DNA of 32,540 nucleotides from CAYJEQ01 sp964369235 (GCA_964369235.1 CAYJEQ010000023.1:1-32540); one strand, 5' to 3'. Counted from the stretch's first letter, positions 1 to 8,681 are shown. Notes: a model not told the origin generated them from the sequence alone. Program-made: numbers and translations.

Positions 1-40
1 TAGCTCCAAATTCAGGCAGGCTGTAAATCAATGCACCTGT

Positions 41-120
41 TAACCTCAAAACACCCTAGTTTTGAGGTTAAATCGCCACAATATTGTGGGGATTTGTAAC
101 TGTGTGCTTAGCACCCAGTT
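41..120. repeat. Block of three adjacent hairpins downstream of the cyclophilin gene
   Basis: Three inverted repeats lie almost end to end. Bases 41-52 pair perfectly with 59-70 (12 bp, 6-nt loop). Bases 76-89 are a perfect 14-bp palindrome, and 71-74 with 91-94 extend it past one mismatch. Bases 98-102 and 104-107 pair with 116-120 and 111-114 around a 3-nt loop, with one mismatch. None is followed by a clear T-run on either strand, so this is not a textbook terminator, although it sits just past the stop of the minus-strand gene. It could be an intergenic repeat, a 3'-end stabiliser or part of a structured RNA that starts outside the window. I see no coding potential. Confidence 0.6.
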
Positions 121-145
121 ATTCAGTAGGCATTGTTTAATACTA

Positions 146-967
146 TTATTCTACTGTAATGCTTATGATTACAACTGGATCTACTGGCACAGCAGATTCA
201 TTAGTTGCAACCTGTGAAATTGCTTCCACAACATCCATACCACCAGTAACATATCCAAATACTGGATGTGCTCCATCTAAATGAAGTGTACCATTATTTT
301 CTTCGTACATCTCAATTGCTCCTGGCACCCATGGTAGTCCGATAGATTTTGCCTGATCTAGTAAGTCATCACCTGTTTGGTTTCCATTTACTATAAAGAA
401 CTGGCTACCATTACTATTAGGTGCCCCTGTATTAGCCATAGAGATAGCACCATTAAAGTGAAATAGCTTGCCTGTAAACTCAGTTTCAAAGCCTTCCCCC
501 CAGATACTTTCCCCACCTGTACCATTACCTAGTGGATCCCCACCTTGAATCATAAAATCATTTATAACTCGGTGAAAGGACACTCCATCATAGTAACCAT
601 TCTTAGCATGAGTAACAAAGTTTTCCACTGCTTTAGGTGCTTCTGTTGGGAATAATCTTAAACTAATATCACCTAGAGTTGTGGACATTACCACCTCTAC
701 TGCGTCTTCTGGTATAATTGTGCCTTTATACAGCCCAATTATCTCTGAGGAAATTGCTGCAATTTCTTCTTCTGTAAGCCCTGTGTCCTCTGGTGCCTCC
801 TGAGAGGAATTATCCTCTGTGGTTTCTTGTGAGCTATTAGCTTCTGAGGAAGCTTCACTTAAACTTTCCTGCTGTGAGGACTCTACTTCAGGAGTTTCGC
901 TACCACAGGATGTTAAAACAACCATGGAAGCTAGTAGTAATGCTGTTATTTTCTTTGTATTAATCAT
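146..967 (-). CDS. Lipoprotein peptidyl-prolyl cis-trans isomerase, cyclophilin type
   Basis: This 273-aa protein begins with a lipoprotein signal (residues 1-20, lipobox LTSC, Cys21), then a Ser/Glu-rich linker (about 22-65), then a cyclophilin domain (about 88-273). Core active-site residues are present: FHRVI with Arg133, Gln141 in the QGGD motif, and GSQFFI at 187-192. The position of human cyclophilin A Trp121, which contacts cyclosporin, is His229, so weak cyclosporin binding is an inference. About 30 residues are inserted near 196-227 compared with minimal bacterial cyclophilins. It probably helps fold exported proteins on the outer face of the membrane. The start has AAAGGA 9 nt upstream. 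It lies 60 nt downstream of the DUF1266-like gene on the same strand and may be cotranscribed with it. Confidence 0.9.
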   Translation of the reverse strand: MINTKKITALLLASMVVLTSCGSETPEVESSQQESLSEASSEANSSQETTEDNSSQEAPEDTGLTEEEIAAISSEIIGLYKGTIIPEDAVEVVMSTTLGDISLRLFPTEAPKAVENFVTHAKNGYYDGVSFHRVINDFMIQGGDPLGNGTGGESIWGEGFETEFTGKLFHFNGAISMANTGAPNSNGSQFFIVNGNQTGDDLLDQAKSIGLPWVPGAIEMYEENNGTLHLDGAHPVFGYVTGGMDVVEAISQVATNESAVPVDPVVIISITVE

Positions 968-1027
968 TGTATAAATTCCTTTCGTAATTAAGTATCTTTA
1001 TATATTATATGCTCAAAATATAACCTA

Positions 1028-1666
1028 TTAATCAAGTGGTGTTTCCCAAGGTGTTTTAAAATTAGGACTATCTGGTGATTTTAACTGCTGATAGATAGCT
1101 CGTCTTTTCATTACAGTTTCGCTGTTATTTAGCATTTCTTCCATTGAGATAAAGTGTAGTTCTATATACTCTTCCCAACTAGAAAAATTTTTCTGTATTA
1201 GCTTTGCTACCTTTCTCATCTCATAGATATACTCATCTCTAGTAATTATCTCACCGCCATAACCAGAACATATCATCTGAGAGGCTAGATAAAGATCCCA
1301 TGCTATGTACTTTTTTGCTATGCCATCTTTAACCATTTGTGAGTTAATAAGTGGGTAGAAGTATTCATTTATAAATACTTCTTTAGCCTTGTTATGGTCG
1401 GAGTAACTGTGGTAATCATATGCCCAACCACCTATTAGAGAGCTTTTTAGTGATGAGGGTGAAAAGTTACCATCTAGAAATTCTGGTCTACCTCCAGCAA
1501 ACTTTAACCACACTGAGCAGCAATCTATAAACCACCATTCCTGTGGATTTTGTGGTCTATTATTTGGCGCCGGCTGTGCTGTAGCCACTGGCTGCTGGGT
1601 TGCTATATTAGGCATTTCAACTGCTGCCATTGCAGTCTTCTTCTTGAGAAAATCAAATATTCCCAT
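1028..1666 (-). CDS. DUF1266-like protein of unknown function
   Basis: This 212-aa protein has no signal peptide. An amphipathic N-terminus (MGIFDFLKKK) is followed by a Pro/Gln/Ala-rich linker (about 18-42) and a globular domain from about residue 43. The C-terminal part has the pattern AWDL, then a Gly-rich turn, then a helix and FSSWEEYIELHF, which I recognise as resembling the DUF1266 family (YbeU/YbeR-like). The biochemical role of that family is not known. The ribosome site GGTGGAG lies just before the ATG. The upstream 389 bp to the next, divergent gene are very A+T-rich. I cannot assign a function, and the family match is from memory of the motif pattern. Confidence 0.6.
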   Translation of the reverse strand: MGIFDFLKKKTAMAAVEMPNIATQQPVATAQPAPNNRPQNPQEWWFIDCCSVWLKFAGGRPEFLDGNFSPSSLKSSLIGGWAYDYHSYSDHNKAKEVFINEYFYPLINSQMVKDGIAKKYIAWDLYLASQMICSGYGGEIITRDEYIYEMRKVAKLIQKNFSSWEEYIELHFISMEEMLNNSETVMKRRAIYQQLKSPDSPNFKTPWETPLD

Positions 1667-1881
1667 TATATCTCCACCTTTTTAATGTCCATTTATTTTG
1701 ACAACTACAAATTATACCATACTTCTTTATAGTTTACAATATTTTTACTATTTATTGTAACATTATCTATCATCTGTAATTTTAATGGACATAATTAGTA
1801 GATATTTTATATAAAATTTTGGTCATTTTTTAATTAAAATGTAAATTATACAGTTTCACTGTAAGATATATACAATTATTA

Positions 1882-1909
1882 TTGACTTTTTTAAGTTAAA
1901 TGTTATAAT
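1882..1909 (+). promoter_or_regulatory. SigA-type promoter of the flavin reductase gene
   Basis: TTGACT at 1882-1887, a 16-bp spacer and TATAAT at 1904-1909, with an upstream TG (1901-1902) that makes an extended -10. Transcription would start near 1916 and leave a leader of about 140 nt before the ATG at 2056. I see no recognisable riboswitch or strong hairpin in that leader. The rest of the 1667-2055 gap is A+T-rich with nothing else I can name. Confidence 0.7.
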
Positions 1910-2055
1910 TAGAATTACAATATGTTTGACATATTAATCACAATCTACACTTAGTAGATAAATAGTTTTATGTTTAGGTGAAAGCTTATGTTAACTGTAT
2001 CCCACAATACATTAAATTAAAAGCCTATCACTAAAATGAAAGGAATGTTCTAATT

Positions 2056-3849
2056 ATGAATAGTAAAAAATTATTTTCCGTACTGCTAGCTGGTATTATT
2101 ATAGCTACTGCCACTGCTTGTTCTAGCACTCCAGCTCCATCTTCTTCAGAGGAATCATCTTCTGAGGCACCTTCTACTGCAGCTACAACTGAACCAGTAA
2201 CACTAACAGGTGTTGGCGCTGGTTTTGGTGGCGAAGTACCAGTTGAAGTTGTAATGGAAGGCGATACCATCGTGTCTGTAACTGTAGGCGAAAACACCGA
2301 AACAGCTGGAATTGGTACAGCTGCTATTGACAATATCCCAGTGGCAATTGTAGAAAACCAGTCCATTGCTGTAGAGGCAGTAGCAAGTGCTACAGTAACA
2401 AGTGATGCTATTCTACAAGCTGTAGAAGCTGCTCTAGTATCCGGTGGTTACGATGCTGCTAACTACAAAACAGAAGTATCCAGCGAAGCTGTAGACAAAG
2501 CTCAGGTAACTAAAGAAACAGACCTAGTAATTGTTGGTGCTGGTGGTGCAGGTCTAACTGCTGCTATTGAAGCTAAACAGGCTGGCGCTAATGTACTAGT
2601 AATTGAAAAAATGCCTTTTGCTGGTGGTAACTCCATTAAAGCAACAGGTGGTATGAATGCTGCTGAAACAACTGTACAGGCTGCTGAGGGAATTGAAGAT
2701 ACTGTTGAAATTTATGTAGAAGATACTCTTACAGGTGGTGGTAACATCGCTAATGTGGATCTAGTTACAACAATGGCAGAAGAATCTGCTGAAGCTATTG
2801 AATGGTTAGCTGGTATCGGCGCTCCACTAGTACAGGTTTCCTTCTCTGGTGGTGCTACTAACTCAAGAATTCACCAGCCAGAAGGTGGTGCTGCTGTAGG
2901 TGCTTTCCTAATTGAAGAGCTTGTTGCAACAGCTGAAGAAATGGGAATTGAAGTAATATACAACACAACTGTAACAGATATTATTATGACAGAAGGCGTT
3001 GCTACAGGTGTTAATGCTAACTCTGCTACAGAAGAAATCACAGTAAATGCTGATGCAGTAATTCTTGCTAGTGGTGGTTTTGGTGCTAACGAAGAGATGT
3101 TCTCCCAGTATGATCCAGAGCTTGCTGGCTTTGTAACAACTAACCATTCTGGTGCTACAGGTGATGGTCTTGCTATGGCTGAGGCAGTAGGCGCATCTCT
3201 AGTTGATGTAGCTGAAATTCAGATTCACCCAACAGTACATCAGGAAACAAGCATTATGGTTACTGAAGGTGTTCGTGGAGATGGTGGTATACTTGTAAAC
3301 CAGTCCGGTGAAAGATTCATTAACGAAATGGAAACTAGAGCTGTTGTTTCTGCTGCAGAGATTGCACAGGAAGGTGGCTATGCATATGTTATCTTTGATC
3401 AGAATCTAAGAGAAAACCTATCTGCAACAGAAAAGTATGTAACTAACGGTCTAACAGCTCAGGGGGAAACTATTGAAGAACTAGCTACAGCTCTTGAGAT
3501 TGATCCAGCTACACTTGCTGCTACACTAACTACATGGAACGAAGCAGTTGCTAACCAGAATGATGCCCAGTTTGGTAGAACAACAGCTATGGAGCATGAT
3601 CTATCTACAGGCCCTTACTACGCAGTTAAGGTAGCTCCTGGTGTTCACCATACAATGGGTGGTGTAGCTATTAACACAGAAGCTGAAGTTCTAACAGCTG
3701 ACGGTACTGCTATCCCTGGTCTATTTGCTGCTGGAGAGGTAACAGGTGGTATCCACGGTAACAACCGTATCGGTGGTAATGCTGTAACAGATTTCGTAGT
3801 ATTTGGTATTATTGCAGGTCAAAGTGCAGTAGAATACATTGCTGAGTAA
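2056..3849 (+). CDS. Lipoprotein flavin-dependent reductase, fumarate/urocanate reductase type (FMN-bind + FAD domain)
   Basis: This 597-aa protein has a lipoprotein signal ending at Cys22, a Ser-rich linker, an FMN-binding domain (about 47-128) and a flavocytochrome-c-type FAD domain (about 154-597). The dinucleotide fold GAGGAG is at 161-166. Residues matching the Shewanella fumarate reductase active site are His391 (IHPT), Arg428 (METRA), His531/532 (VHHTMGG) and Arg571 (NNRIGGN). Such enzymes reduce an alkene acid such as fumarate, urocanate or an acrylate outside the membrane, taking electrons through covalently bound FMN. The usual flavinylation motif D-x-x-(S/T)-G-A-T reads E-A-V-A-S-A-T here (107-113), keeping only the Ala-Thr core. 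The substrate cannot be told from sequence. The gene is a single unit with its own promoter and terminator; SD AAAGGA lies 11 nt before the ATG. Confidence 0.88.
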   Translation: MNSKKLFSVLLAGIIIATATACSSTPAPSSSEESSSEAPSTAATTEPVTLTGVGAGFGGEVPVEVVMEGDTIVSVTVGENTETAGIGTAAIDNIPVAIVENQSIAVEAVASATVTSDAILQAVEAALVSGGYDAANYKTEVSSEAVDKAQVTKETDLVIVGAGGAGLTAAIEAKQAGANVLVIEKMPFAGGNSIKATGGMNAAETTVQAAEGIEDTVEIYVEDTLTGGGNIANVDLVTTMAEESAEAIEWLAGIGAPLVQVSFSGGATNSRIHQPEGGAAVGAFLIEELVATAEEMGIEVIYNTTVTDIIMTEGVATGVNANSATEEITVNADAVILASGGFGANEEMFSQYDPELAGFVTTNHSGATGDGLAMAEAVGASLVDVAEIQIHPTVHQETSIMVTEGVRGDGGILVNQSGERFINEMETRAVVSAAEIAQEGGYAYVIFDQNLRENLSATEKYVTNGLTAQGETIEELATALEIDPATLAATLTTWNEAVANQNDAQFGRTTAMEHDLSTGPYYAVKVAPGVHHTMGGVAINTEAEVLTADGTAIPGLFAAGEVTGGIHGNNRIGGNAVTDFVVFGIIAGQSAVEYIAE

Positions 3850-3902
3850 TCTGTATAACACTGGTAATACATAAGTATATATTATTTACTCATATAGTTA
3901 AA

Positions 3903-3945
3903 ATAGCTGTAGCAGATGGTGAAAACCTTCGCTACAGCTATCTTT
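3903..3945 (+). terminator. Rho-independent terminator of the flavin reductase gene
   Basis: An 11-bp perfect stem (3903-3913 with 3931-3941) encloses a 17-nt loop, followed by a short T-rich tail. The loop reads AGATGGTGAAAACCTTC and is related to the loops of three other terminators in the window. Confidence 0.8.
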
Positions 3946-3987
3946 ATGAGTTATATATCATTTGTTAGAGTGTATTATCTCATTTAA

Positions 3988-3997
3988 NNNNNNNNNN
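3988..3997. other. Assembly gap (run of ten N)
   Basis: Ten ambiguous bases mark a scaffold join or an unresolved stretch. The true length is unknown, and genes could be missing between the flavin reductase and the solute-binding protein. The rest of 3850-4146 holds only the two terminators listed. Confidence 0.95.
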
Positions 3998-4080
3998 ACT
4001 TTATTCATTACCCCACACAAATATATCATTTGGTTAAAATATTTTTAGCTGGATATTTTATGTAGTCACTGAAATATAAT

Positions 4081-4122
4081 AACAGGGTGCTTTTCCAGTC
4101 AAGTAAGGAAAAACACCCTGTT
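4081..4122 (-). terminator. Terminator-like hairpin after the solute-binding protein gene
   Basis: Bases 4081-4089 pair perfectly with 4114-4122, and an inner stem pairs 4091-4096 with 4107-4112 around a 10-nt loop. On the minus strand the tail is only moderately T-rich, so termination efficiency is uncertain. It lies 25 nt past the stop of the gene ending at 4147. Confidence 0.6.
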
Positions 4123-4146
4123 AATTTATACTGCATTTACACAGAA

Positions 4147-5736
4147 TTATTTTAAACCATATTTAAAATATATTATATTGCCGAAATCTTTAAACTGAAT
4201 ATCCCTTACCGTTTCCCCAGTGGCATATACATCTCCACCTAAATATAAAGGAAGTATAACCGAGTCTTCGATTAAAATTTCCTCAGCTTTAAACATTTCC
4301 GTAGCCATCTCTTCCTGAGAGGTTTTACTGCCAATGTTAACTAGAATTTCATTATACTGGTCGTTATTGTAATTTTGGTTATTAACTCCCTTATTATCAA
4401 ATAAAGATAATAAATCCATTACAACATCACCTTGTAAAACAATAGGAGTTACTGCCATATCATAATCACCTGATTCTACCTTTGTGATTAGTTCTTCCTG
4501 TGTTAGATACTGAGTGTTAATATAAACTGCCAGTTCCTCTGCCCATATCTGCTGTATAACAGGCCCTATCTCCCTACCTAGCTGATCATCAGGTAGCAAT
4601 AGTGTTAATTTAGGGGTAATTAGGGTATTGCTGTTATTATAAATATTTCTCAGCCTTTGATTAGCAGTTAAGCCATCTTCATAATTATAGGATATTTCCC
4701 CTACATAATCTCGGTAGTTAATAGTACCTACTGAGGCAAAATCTGGAACAATATCATTACTAACTGTATATCCCTGAATATCTGGCATACTATCTTTTTC
4801 TACAATCGCTTGAGAGAAGGAATCTCGTATACCTTCATCATCAAAATAGCCATTCCCTTGGTTATAGCTTAGCACCCATAAAGTGTTCTCAACATATATA
4901 GTATTTTTATCGGATAAATCCATTTGCTGTGACTGGTGGTAACTTAGCTTTATCATATCGGTGGTACCTTCATTAAACCTTACAGTTTCATCGGTCTGAT
5001 TTATGTAGAAGTTTACCCTGTATGGCATAGTATTAGCACTGTCATAATAGCTACTACTTTTATCAATACTTACTATATCCTCATTCCACAGCATTACAGT
5101 AAAGGGGCCATTGGATATAATATCATCATCACTTAACCCGTATTTACCCCTTGTTTCCTCTACAAAAGCCTCATTACAAGGCATGGCAGAAGGCAGTGTA
5201 AGGCTTCTTAAAAAATATGGATCTGGGCTATCTAAGGTTATGGTAAGTTTGTAGTCACTTTGTGCTACTACAGCCAGCTCATCAGAATCTCTACCATTTT
5301 CTAAAATTTCCTTAGCACCTGAAATATTACTGTATATATCTGCATTAGGTGAAGGGGCATTTAACATAAACATTCTCTTAAAGGCAAACTCAAAGTCATG
5401 GGCAGTTACAGGACTACCATTACTCCAGTTTACATCATCACGAAGGGTAAAGTTATAAACTAATCCATCACTGCTTATGGTATAATCCTTAACTATGCCA
5501 TAAGCAGGGGTGGAGTTTTCATCTAATATAAATAAACCTTCCATGGTATTATAAAGGACCTGCATTGCCAGCGGATTTTGAGTATATTGGGGGTCTAAGC
5601 TTAAAAGCTTTGTTTTATAATCATATCTAAAGGTTTTATTGCTGCCATCATCACTGCTACAGCCTGTAATCAGTATAATAACTGACATTAACAATAGTAA
5701 TTTCTTTAGGTATTTACTAAGATTTATCCTCGCCAC
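4147..5736 (-). CDS. Extracellular solute-binding lipoprotein, family 5 (peptide/nickel type)
   Basis: This protein of about 529 aa has a basic N-terminus, a hydrophobic stretch and the lipobox ITGC (Cys26 in this numbering). The mature part has the SBP_bac_5 layout, with an early LYNTMEGLF segment and the VNWSNGSPVTAHDFEFAFKR signature of OppA/DppA-like proteins near residues 110-130. Such proteins capture oligopeptides or other ligands outside the membrane for an ABC importer, but no permease or ATPase gene is nearby, so it may serve a transporter elsewhere or act as a sensor. The start is odd. The only GTG/ATG/TTG start consistent with a full signal peptide is the GTG at 5736-5734, and this GTG is itself part of the Shine-Dalgarno sequence AAGGAGGTG. 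The gene overlaps the upstream membrane-protein gene by 20 bp. Confidence 0.88.
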   Translation of the reverse strand: MARINLSKYLKKLLLLMSVIILITGCSSDDGSNKTFRYDYKTKLLSLDPQYTQNPLAMQVLYNTMEGLFILDENSTPAYGIVKDYTISSDGLVYNFTLRDDVNWSNGSPVTAHDFEFAFKRMFMLNAPSPNADIYSNISGAKEILENGRDSDELAVVAQSDYKLTITLDSPDPYFLRSLTLPSAMPCNEAFVEETRGKYGLSDDDIISNGPFTVMLWNEDIVSIDKSSSYYDSANTMPYRVNFYINQTDETVRFNEGTTDMIKLSYHQSQQMDLSDKNTIYVENTLWVLSYNQGNGYFDDEGIRDSFSQAIVEKDSMPDIQGYTVSNDIVPDFASVGTINYRDYVGEISYNYEDGLTANQRLRNIYNNSNTLITPKLTLLLPDDQLGREIGPVIQQIWAEELAVYINTQYLTQEELITKVESGDYDMAVTPIVLQGDVVMDLLSLFDNKGVNNQNYNNDQYNEILVNIGSKTSQEEMATEMFKAEEILIEDSVILPLYLGGDVYATGETVRDIQFKDFGNIIYFKYGLK

Positions 5737-6238
5737 CTCCTTCTAGAGGTTTGGGATCATGCTTAGGTACTATCACCACATTTACTGCTAAGGCTATAAG
5801 TATACCAACTAATGTATCCACCACTCGGTTAAATGTATAGCTAATAGGCTCTACATTAGCTAGGTCAGAAGTTGCTATTAGGAAAAATACGATACAGCTC
5901 ATTCCTACTGCATCATTGTGCTTTATAATATTGCATATATATATTAGCAGTGTTATCCCTATGGCTGTCACCCAGTAAGAACTAGCTCCGCCAAAATATT
6001 CGCTACATATTATTACATAGATATACCCAGCAAAACCGCCCATACAGGTACCTATTATTCTATCCACCGAAGACCTAAAAGATGACTCCACTGTGGGCTG
6101 TATACACATTATAGCTGCAAGACCTGCATAAACCTGATCTCTACCATCTGGTAGATAATCATATATAAATAAAGTTATTAATACTGCTAAAGATGTTTTT
6201 ATATTTCTCATACCTATATGAGGAAGGGACTTAAACAC
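5717..6238 (-). CDS. FUSC/aromatic acid exporter-like small membrane protein
   Basis: This 173-aa protein is almost wholly hydrophobic, with about five or six membrane segments. It begins with the conserved region of the FUSC/ArAE family: an amphipathic RNIKTSLAVLI start, then the YAGLAAIMCIQPTVESSFR and DRIIGTCMGG signatures, and a final helix ending VVIVPKHDP. The family is linked to export of aromatic acids or fusaric acid. This protein has only the membrane half, without the soluble C-terminal domain of the 300-plus-residue members, and such short forms occur in Firmicutes. It overlaps the solute-binding protein gene by 20 bp, so the two are translationally coupled. A functional link between them is an inference. 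The substrate is unknown. Confidence 0.75.
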   Translation of the reverse strand: MFKSLPHIGMRNIKTSLAVLITLFIYDYLPDGRDQVYAGLAAIMCIQPTVESSFRSSVDRIIGTCMGGFAGYIYVIICSEYFGGASSYWVTAIGITLLIYICNIIKHNDAVGMSCIVFFLIATSDLANVEPISYTFNRVVDTLVGILIALAVNVVIVPKHDPKPLEGGGEDKS

Positions 6239-6474
6239 TGATAATCTCCGCCTTTTCTGTTATTTAATATTGTTGTTATAATATTCTTATTCTAGCCTTT
6301 TATAATACCAATATAATGTTGATTTTTCAATAGATTTGCGATAAATTTTCTATAAATTTTTTCTTATTACTGGTTTGGGGAAAACTTTTGTGGTGGTTTT
6401 AGTCAAATACTACAAATAGGCACAGCCTACTACTGTAAAATAAAGGCTTCACTATTAACTAAACAATCCCATTA

Positions 6475-6520
6475 TCACAAAAGGACTGCTACAAATAATT
6501 TTCATCATTTGTAGCAGTCC
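6475..6520 (-). terminator. Rho-independent terminator of hflK-hflC
   Basis: A 14-bp perfect stem (6483-6496 with 6507-6520) has a 10-nt loop reading GATGAAAATT in the direction of transcription, followed on the minus strand by TTTTTGTG. It sits 8 nt past the hflC stop. The loop belongs to the shared-loop terminator group. The rest of the 6239-6528 gap shows nothing I can identify. Confidence 0.85.
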
Positions 6521-6528
6521 GATTATTA

Positions 6529-7554
6529 CTAATTACCAAATAGATATTTAGCAAATGGTGAATCTGGTGAGATTACTATTGTTGTACCATTATTAGGTAA
6601 GGTGGATTTATAGGTTTCTAAAGTTCTATAGAACTCGTAAAATTCTGGATCGGTGTTATAGGCATCATTATAAATCTTTGCTGCCTCTGCATCTGCGCTA
6701 CCTCTTATACGCTGTGCCTCTGCATTAGCTTCTGTAACAATTTTTGCTGCTTCAATATCAGCAGAGGCTTTTATCTTCTCTGCTTCTTCCTGTCCCTCAG
6801 AGCGATACTGTTTTGCAATCTGCTCTCTTTCGGTTCTCATACGGTTAAAGATATTCTCATTATTACTATCAGGATAGTCGGTTCTCTTAATCTGAATATC
6901 AGCTACTACAATACCGTACTCGTCGGTAATGTCATTAAGCTCCCCTGCTTTTTCTTCTAGCATCTGATCTACATACTCCTTGTTAGAGATTAGATCGTGG
7001 GCTGTGGTTAAACCTATTCGCTCATTCATCTTAGAGTACATTAAATCCTCTATACGCTGATTAGCAGAATGTATTGAGCTCATAGTTACCTTAAACTTAA
7101 TAGGATCAGATATGTACCACTGAGCATTATTATCTAGTATTAGTATCTTTTTATCAGAGGTTATTACCTCTCTAGGTGAGGTATCGTAGGTAATTAGACG
7201 GTTGTTAAACTTCTCCACCCTTTCGACAAAAGGTATAGTAAATCTAAGTCCTGCACCATAGGTAAGCTCTACCCCTTCATAGTCTGGGTCTGCTTGTAAA
7301 ACCTCAAACTGCTCCTGACTAAGATTATTTACATTAACCGATACAATCTCGTTAAATCTAAATTTAATTGCATGTTCTGTTTCGTCCACTGTATAGGTAA
7401 ACATATTAAATAATATAATTACCCCAATTACTACAGCGAATTTTAGCACATTGCCCAGTGATTTTTTTACCACTGATTCTATTGGATTGCCGTTTTCGTC
7501 TACATCTATTACTGGTGGGTTTACACCTTTACCTCTAAAGTCAAATCCCTTCAT
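6529..7554 (-). CDS. hflC: Band-7/SPFH membrane protein, HflC-type
   Basis: This 341-aa protein has a short N-terminal cytoplasmic part, one membrane segment at about 36-54, an SPFH/band-7 domain (about 55-240) and a charged Ala/Glu-rich coiled-coil helix (about 240-295). The C-terminal half carries features I associate with HflC rather than HflK: MRTEREQIAKQYRSEGQEEA, then DAEAAKIYNDAY, DPEFYEFYRTLETYK and a terminal VISPDSPFAKYL. With HflK it forms a membrane complex that in E. coli surrounds and modulates the FtsH protease. The 16-nt spacing to the upstream hflK gene supports one operon and joint assembly. No ftsH gene is in the window. SD AAAGGGGTG precedes the ATG. Confidence 0.88.
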   Translation of the reverse strand: MKGFDFRGKGVNPPVIDVDENGNPIESVVKKSLGNVLKFAVVIGVIILFNMFTYTVDETEHAIKFRFNEIVSVNVNNLSQEQFEVLQADPDYEGVELTYGAGLRFTIPFVERVEKFNNRLITYDTSPREVITSDKKILILDNNAQWYISDPIKFKVTMSSIHSANQRIEDLMYSKMNERIGLTTAHDLISNKEYVDQMLEEKAGELNDITDEYGIVVADIQIKRTDYPDSNNENIFNRMRTEREQIAKQYRSEGQEEAEKIKASADIEAAKIVTEANAEAQRIRGSADAEAAKIYNDAYNTDPEFYEFYRTLETYKSTLPNNGTTIVISPDSPFAKYLFGN

Positions 7555-7570
7555 AATCTACACCCCTTTC

Positions 7571-8497
7571 CTATTTATTTAAGTCTAGCAGTTTAACGCT
7601 GCTTTCATCTTCCATAATAAATATATCCACTCCACTTAGCACCTGACTAATGGTTTCTAGATACATTCTTGTTCTTGTGGTTTCCTGTCCGCCTTCATAT
7701 GCTCCATAAAGCTCTAGATAGGCTGCAACCTCAGCTTTTGCTGTTTCTACACGATTGTTAGCATAGGACTCTGCCACACCTATTACCTGAGCCGCCTCAC
7801 CTCTTGCTGCTGGAAGGATTTCGTTTTGATATGCGTTTGCTTCGTTTATGTAGGCTACCTTGTCTTCCTTAGCACCTGCCACATCTCTAAAGGCTTCGTC
7901 CACCTCTGTTGGCGGGTTAACATCCTGTAGCTGTACTCCTACAATACGCAGTCCACTATTGTATTTATCGCAGACTTCCTGTAGGTCTTCAAATATTTCC
8001 TGTTGGATTGCGCTTTTGTTCTCGGTTAAGGCTTCGTCTAGGGTGTGACTTCCTATTACACGACGAATAGTAGACTCACCTACTACCTGTAGTGTGCCAG
8101 TAATATCATCTACATTAAATAGATAATCATAGGAATCCTTAATCTGATACTGTACAATAGTTTCTACCACAGCAATATTCTCATCACTGGTAAGCATTCT
8201 GCTATTTACATTATCATCGTATACTGGGTTGTACTGATCGTAATAATCAGTCTTAAAACCAAACTCTAAACGATGAATCATATTAACATCAACTACAGTT
8301 ACAGTATCGATAAATGGTATCTTGAAATTAATCCCCGGAGATGATACAGTATTTACATAAGCACCAAATCGCTGGATAACAGCCTCCTGACCTGTATTAA
8401 TAGTATAAACCCCTGAGAAAAAGGCTATAACTAATACTAGCAGTATTACAAGTACAGTAGCTATTTTCCCAATGCTTTTAGATAAACTCTTTGACAT
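7571..8497 (-). CDS. hflK: Band-7/SPFH membrane protein, HflK-type
   Basis: This 308-aa protein has a single membrane segment at about 11-30 and an SPFH domain. HflK signatures follow: LQDVNPPTEVDEAFRDV, then the stretch of about 210-235 containing NEILPAARGEAAQ. It lacks the Gly-rich N-terminal tail seen in proteobacterial HflK, as is common in Firmicutes. It is the first gene of the hflK-hflC pair and the partner of the next gene in a membrane scaffold that regulates FtsH-type proteolysis. SD AAGGAGG lies 7 nt before the ATG. The pair is divergent from rplU. Confidence 0.88.
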   Translation of the reverse strand: MSKSLSKSIGKIATVLVILLVLVIAFFSGVYTINTGQEAVIQRFGAYVNTVSSPGINFKIPFIDTVTVVDVNMIHRLEFGFKTDYYDQYNPVYDDNVNSRMLTSDENIAVVETIVQYQIKDSYDYLFNVDDITGTLQVVGESTIRRVIGSHTLDEALTENKSAIQQEIFEDLQEVCDKYNSGLRIVGVQLQDVNPPTEVDEAFRDVAGAKEDKVAYINEANAYQNEILPAARGEAAQVIGVAESYANNRVETAKAEVAAYLELYGAYEGGQETTRTRMYLETISQVLSGVDIFIMEDESSVKLLDLNK

Positions 8498-8539
8498 ATA
8501 AAATCCTCCTTATTTGACATTTATTTATTCTACATATAT

Positions 8540-8567
8540 ATTTTACCACAATTTCATCAAATTACAA
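8540..8567 (-). promoter_or_regulatory. Candidate promoter of hflK-hflC
   Basis: On the minus strand, TTGTAA (8562-8567), a 16-bp spacer and TAAAAT (8540-8545) preceded by TGG as an extended -10. The -35 element matches only four of six consensus bases, so this is a moderate prediction. Confidence 0.45.
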
Positions 8568-8652
8568 GGAAACAGCCTTTAGTTGTAAAGATAAACTGAT
8601 AAATAAGCCTTAATCAAGGGATATTTTGTATATAATTGTGTTTGATGATTGG

Positions 8653-8681
8653 TTGACATTAGTAGATAAATATGATAAAAT
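8653..8681 (+). promoter_or_regulatory. SigA-type promoter of rplU-prp-rpmA
   Basis: TTGACA at 8653-8658, a 17-bp spacer and TAAAAT at 8676-8681, with TG at 8673-8674 as an extended -10. It overlaps an upstream in-frame ATG at 8672, which therefore cannot be the rplU start. Confidence 0.85.

Noticed and set aside
1926..1931. Second TTGACA upstream of the flavin reductase gene
   Set aside because: No acceptable -10 element 16-18 bp downstream; the promoter at 1882-1909 is much better.
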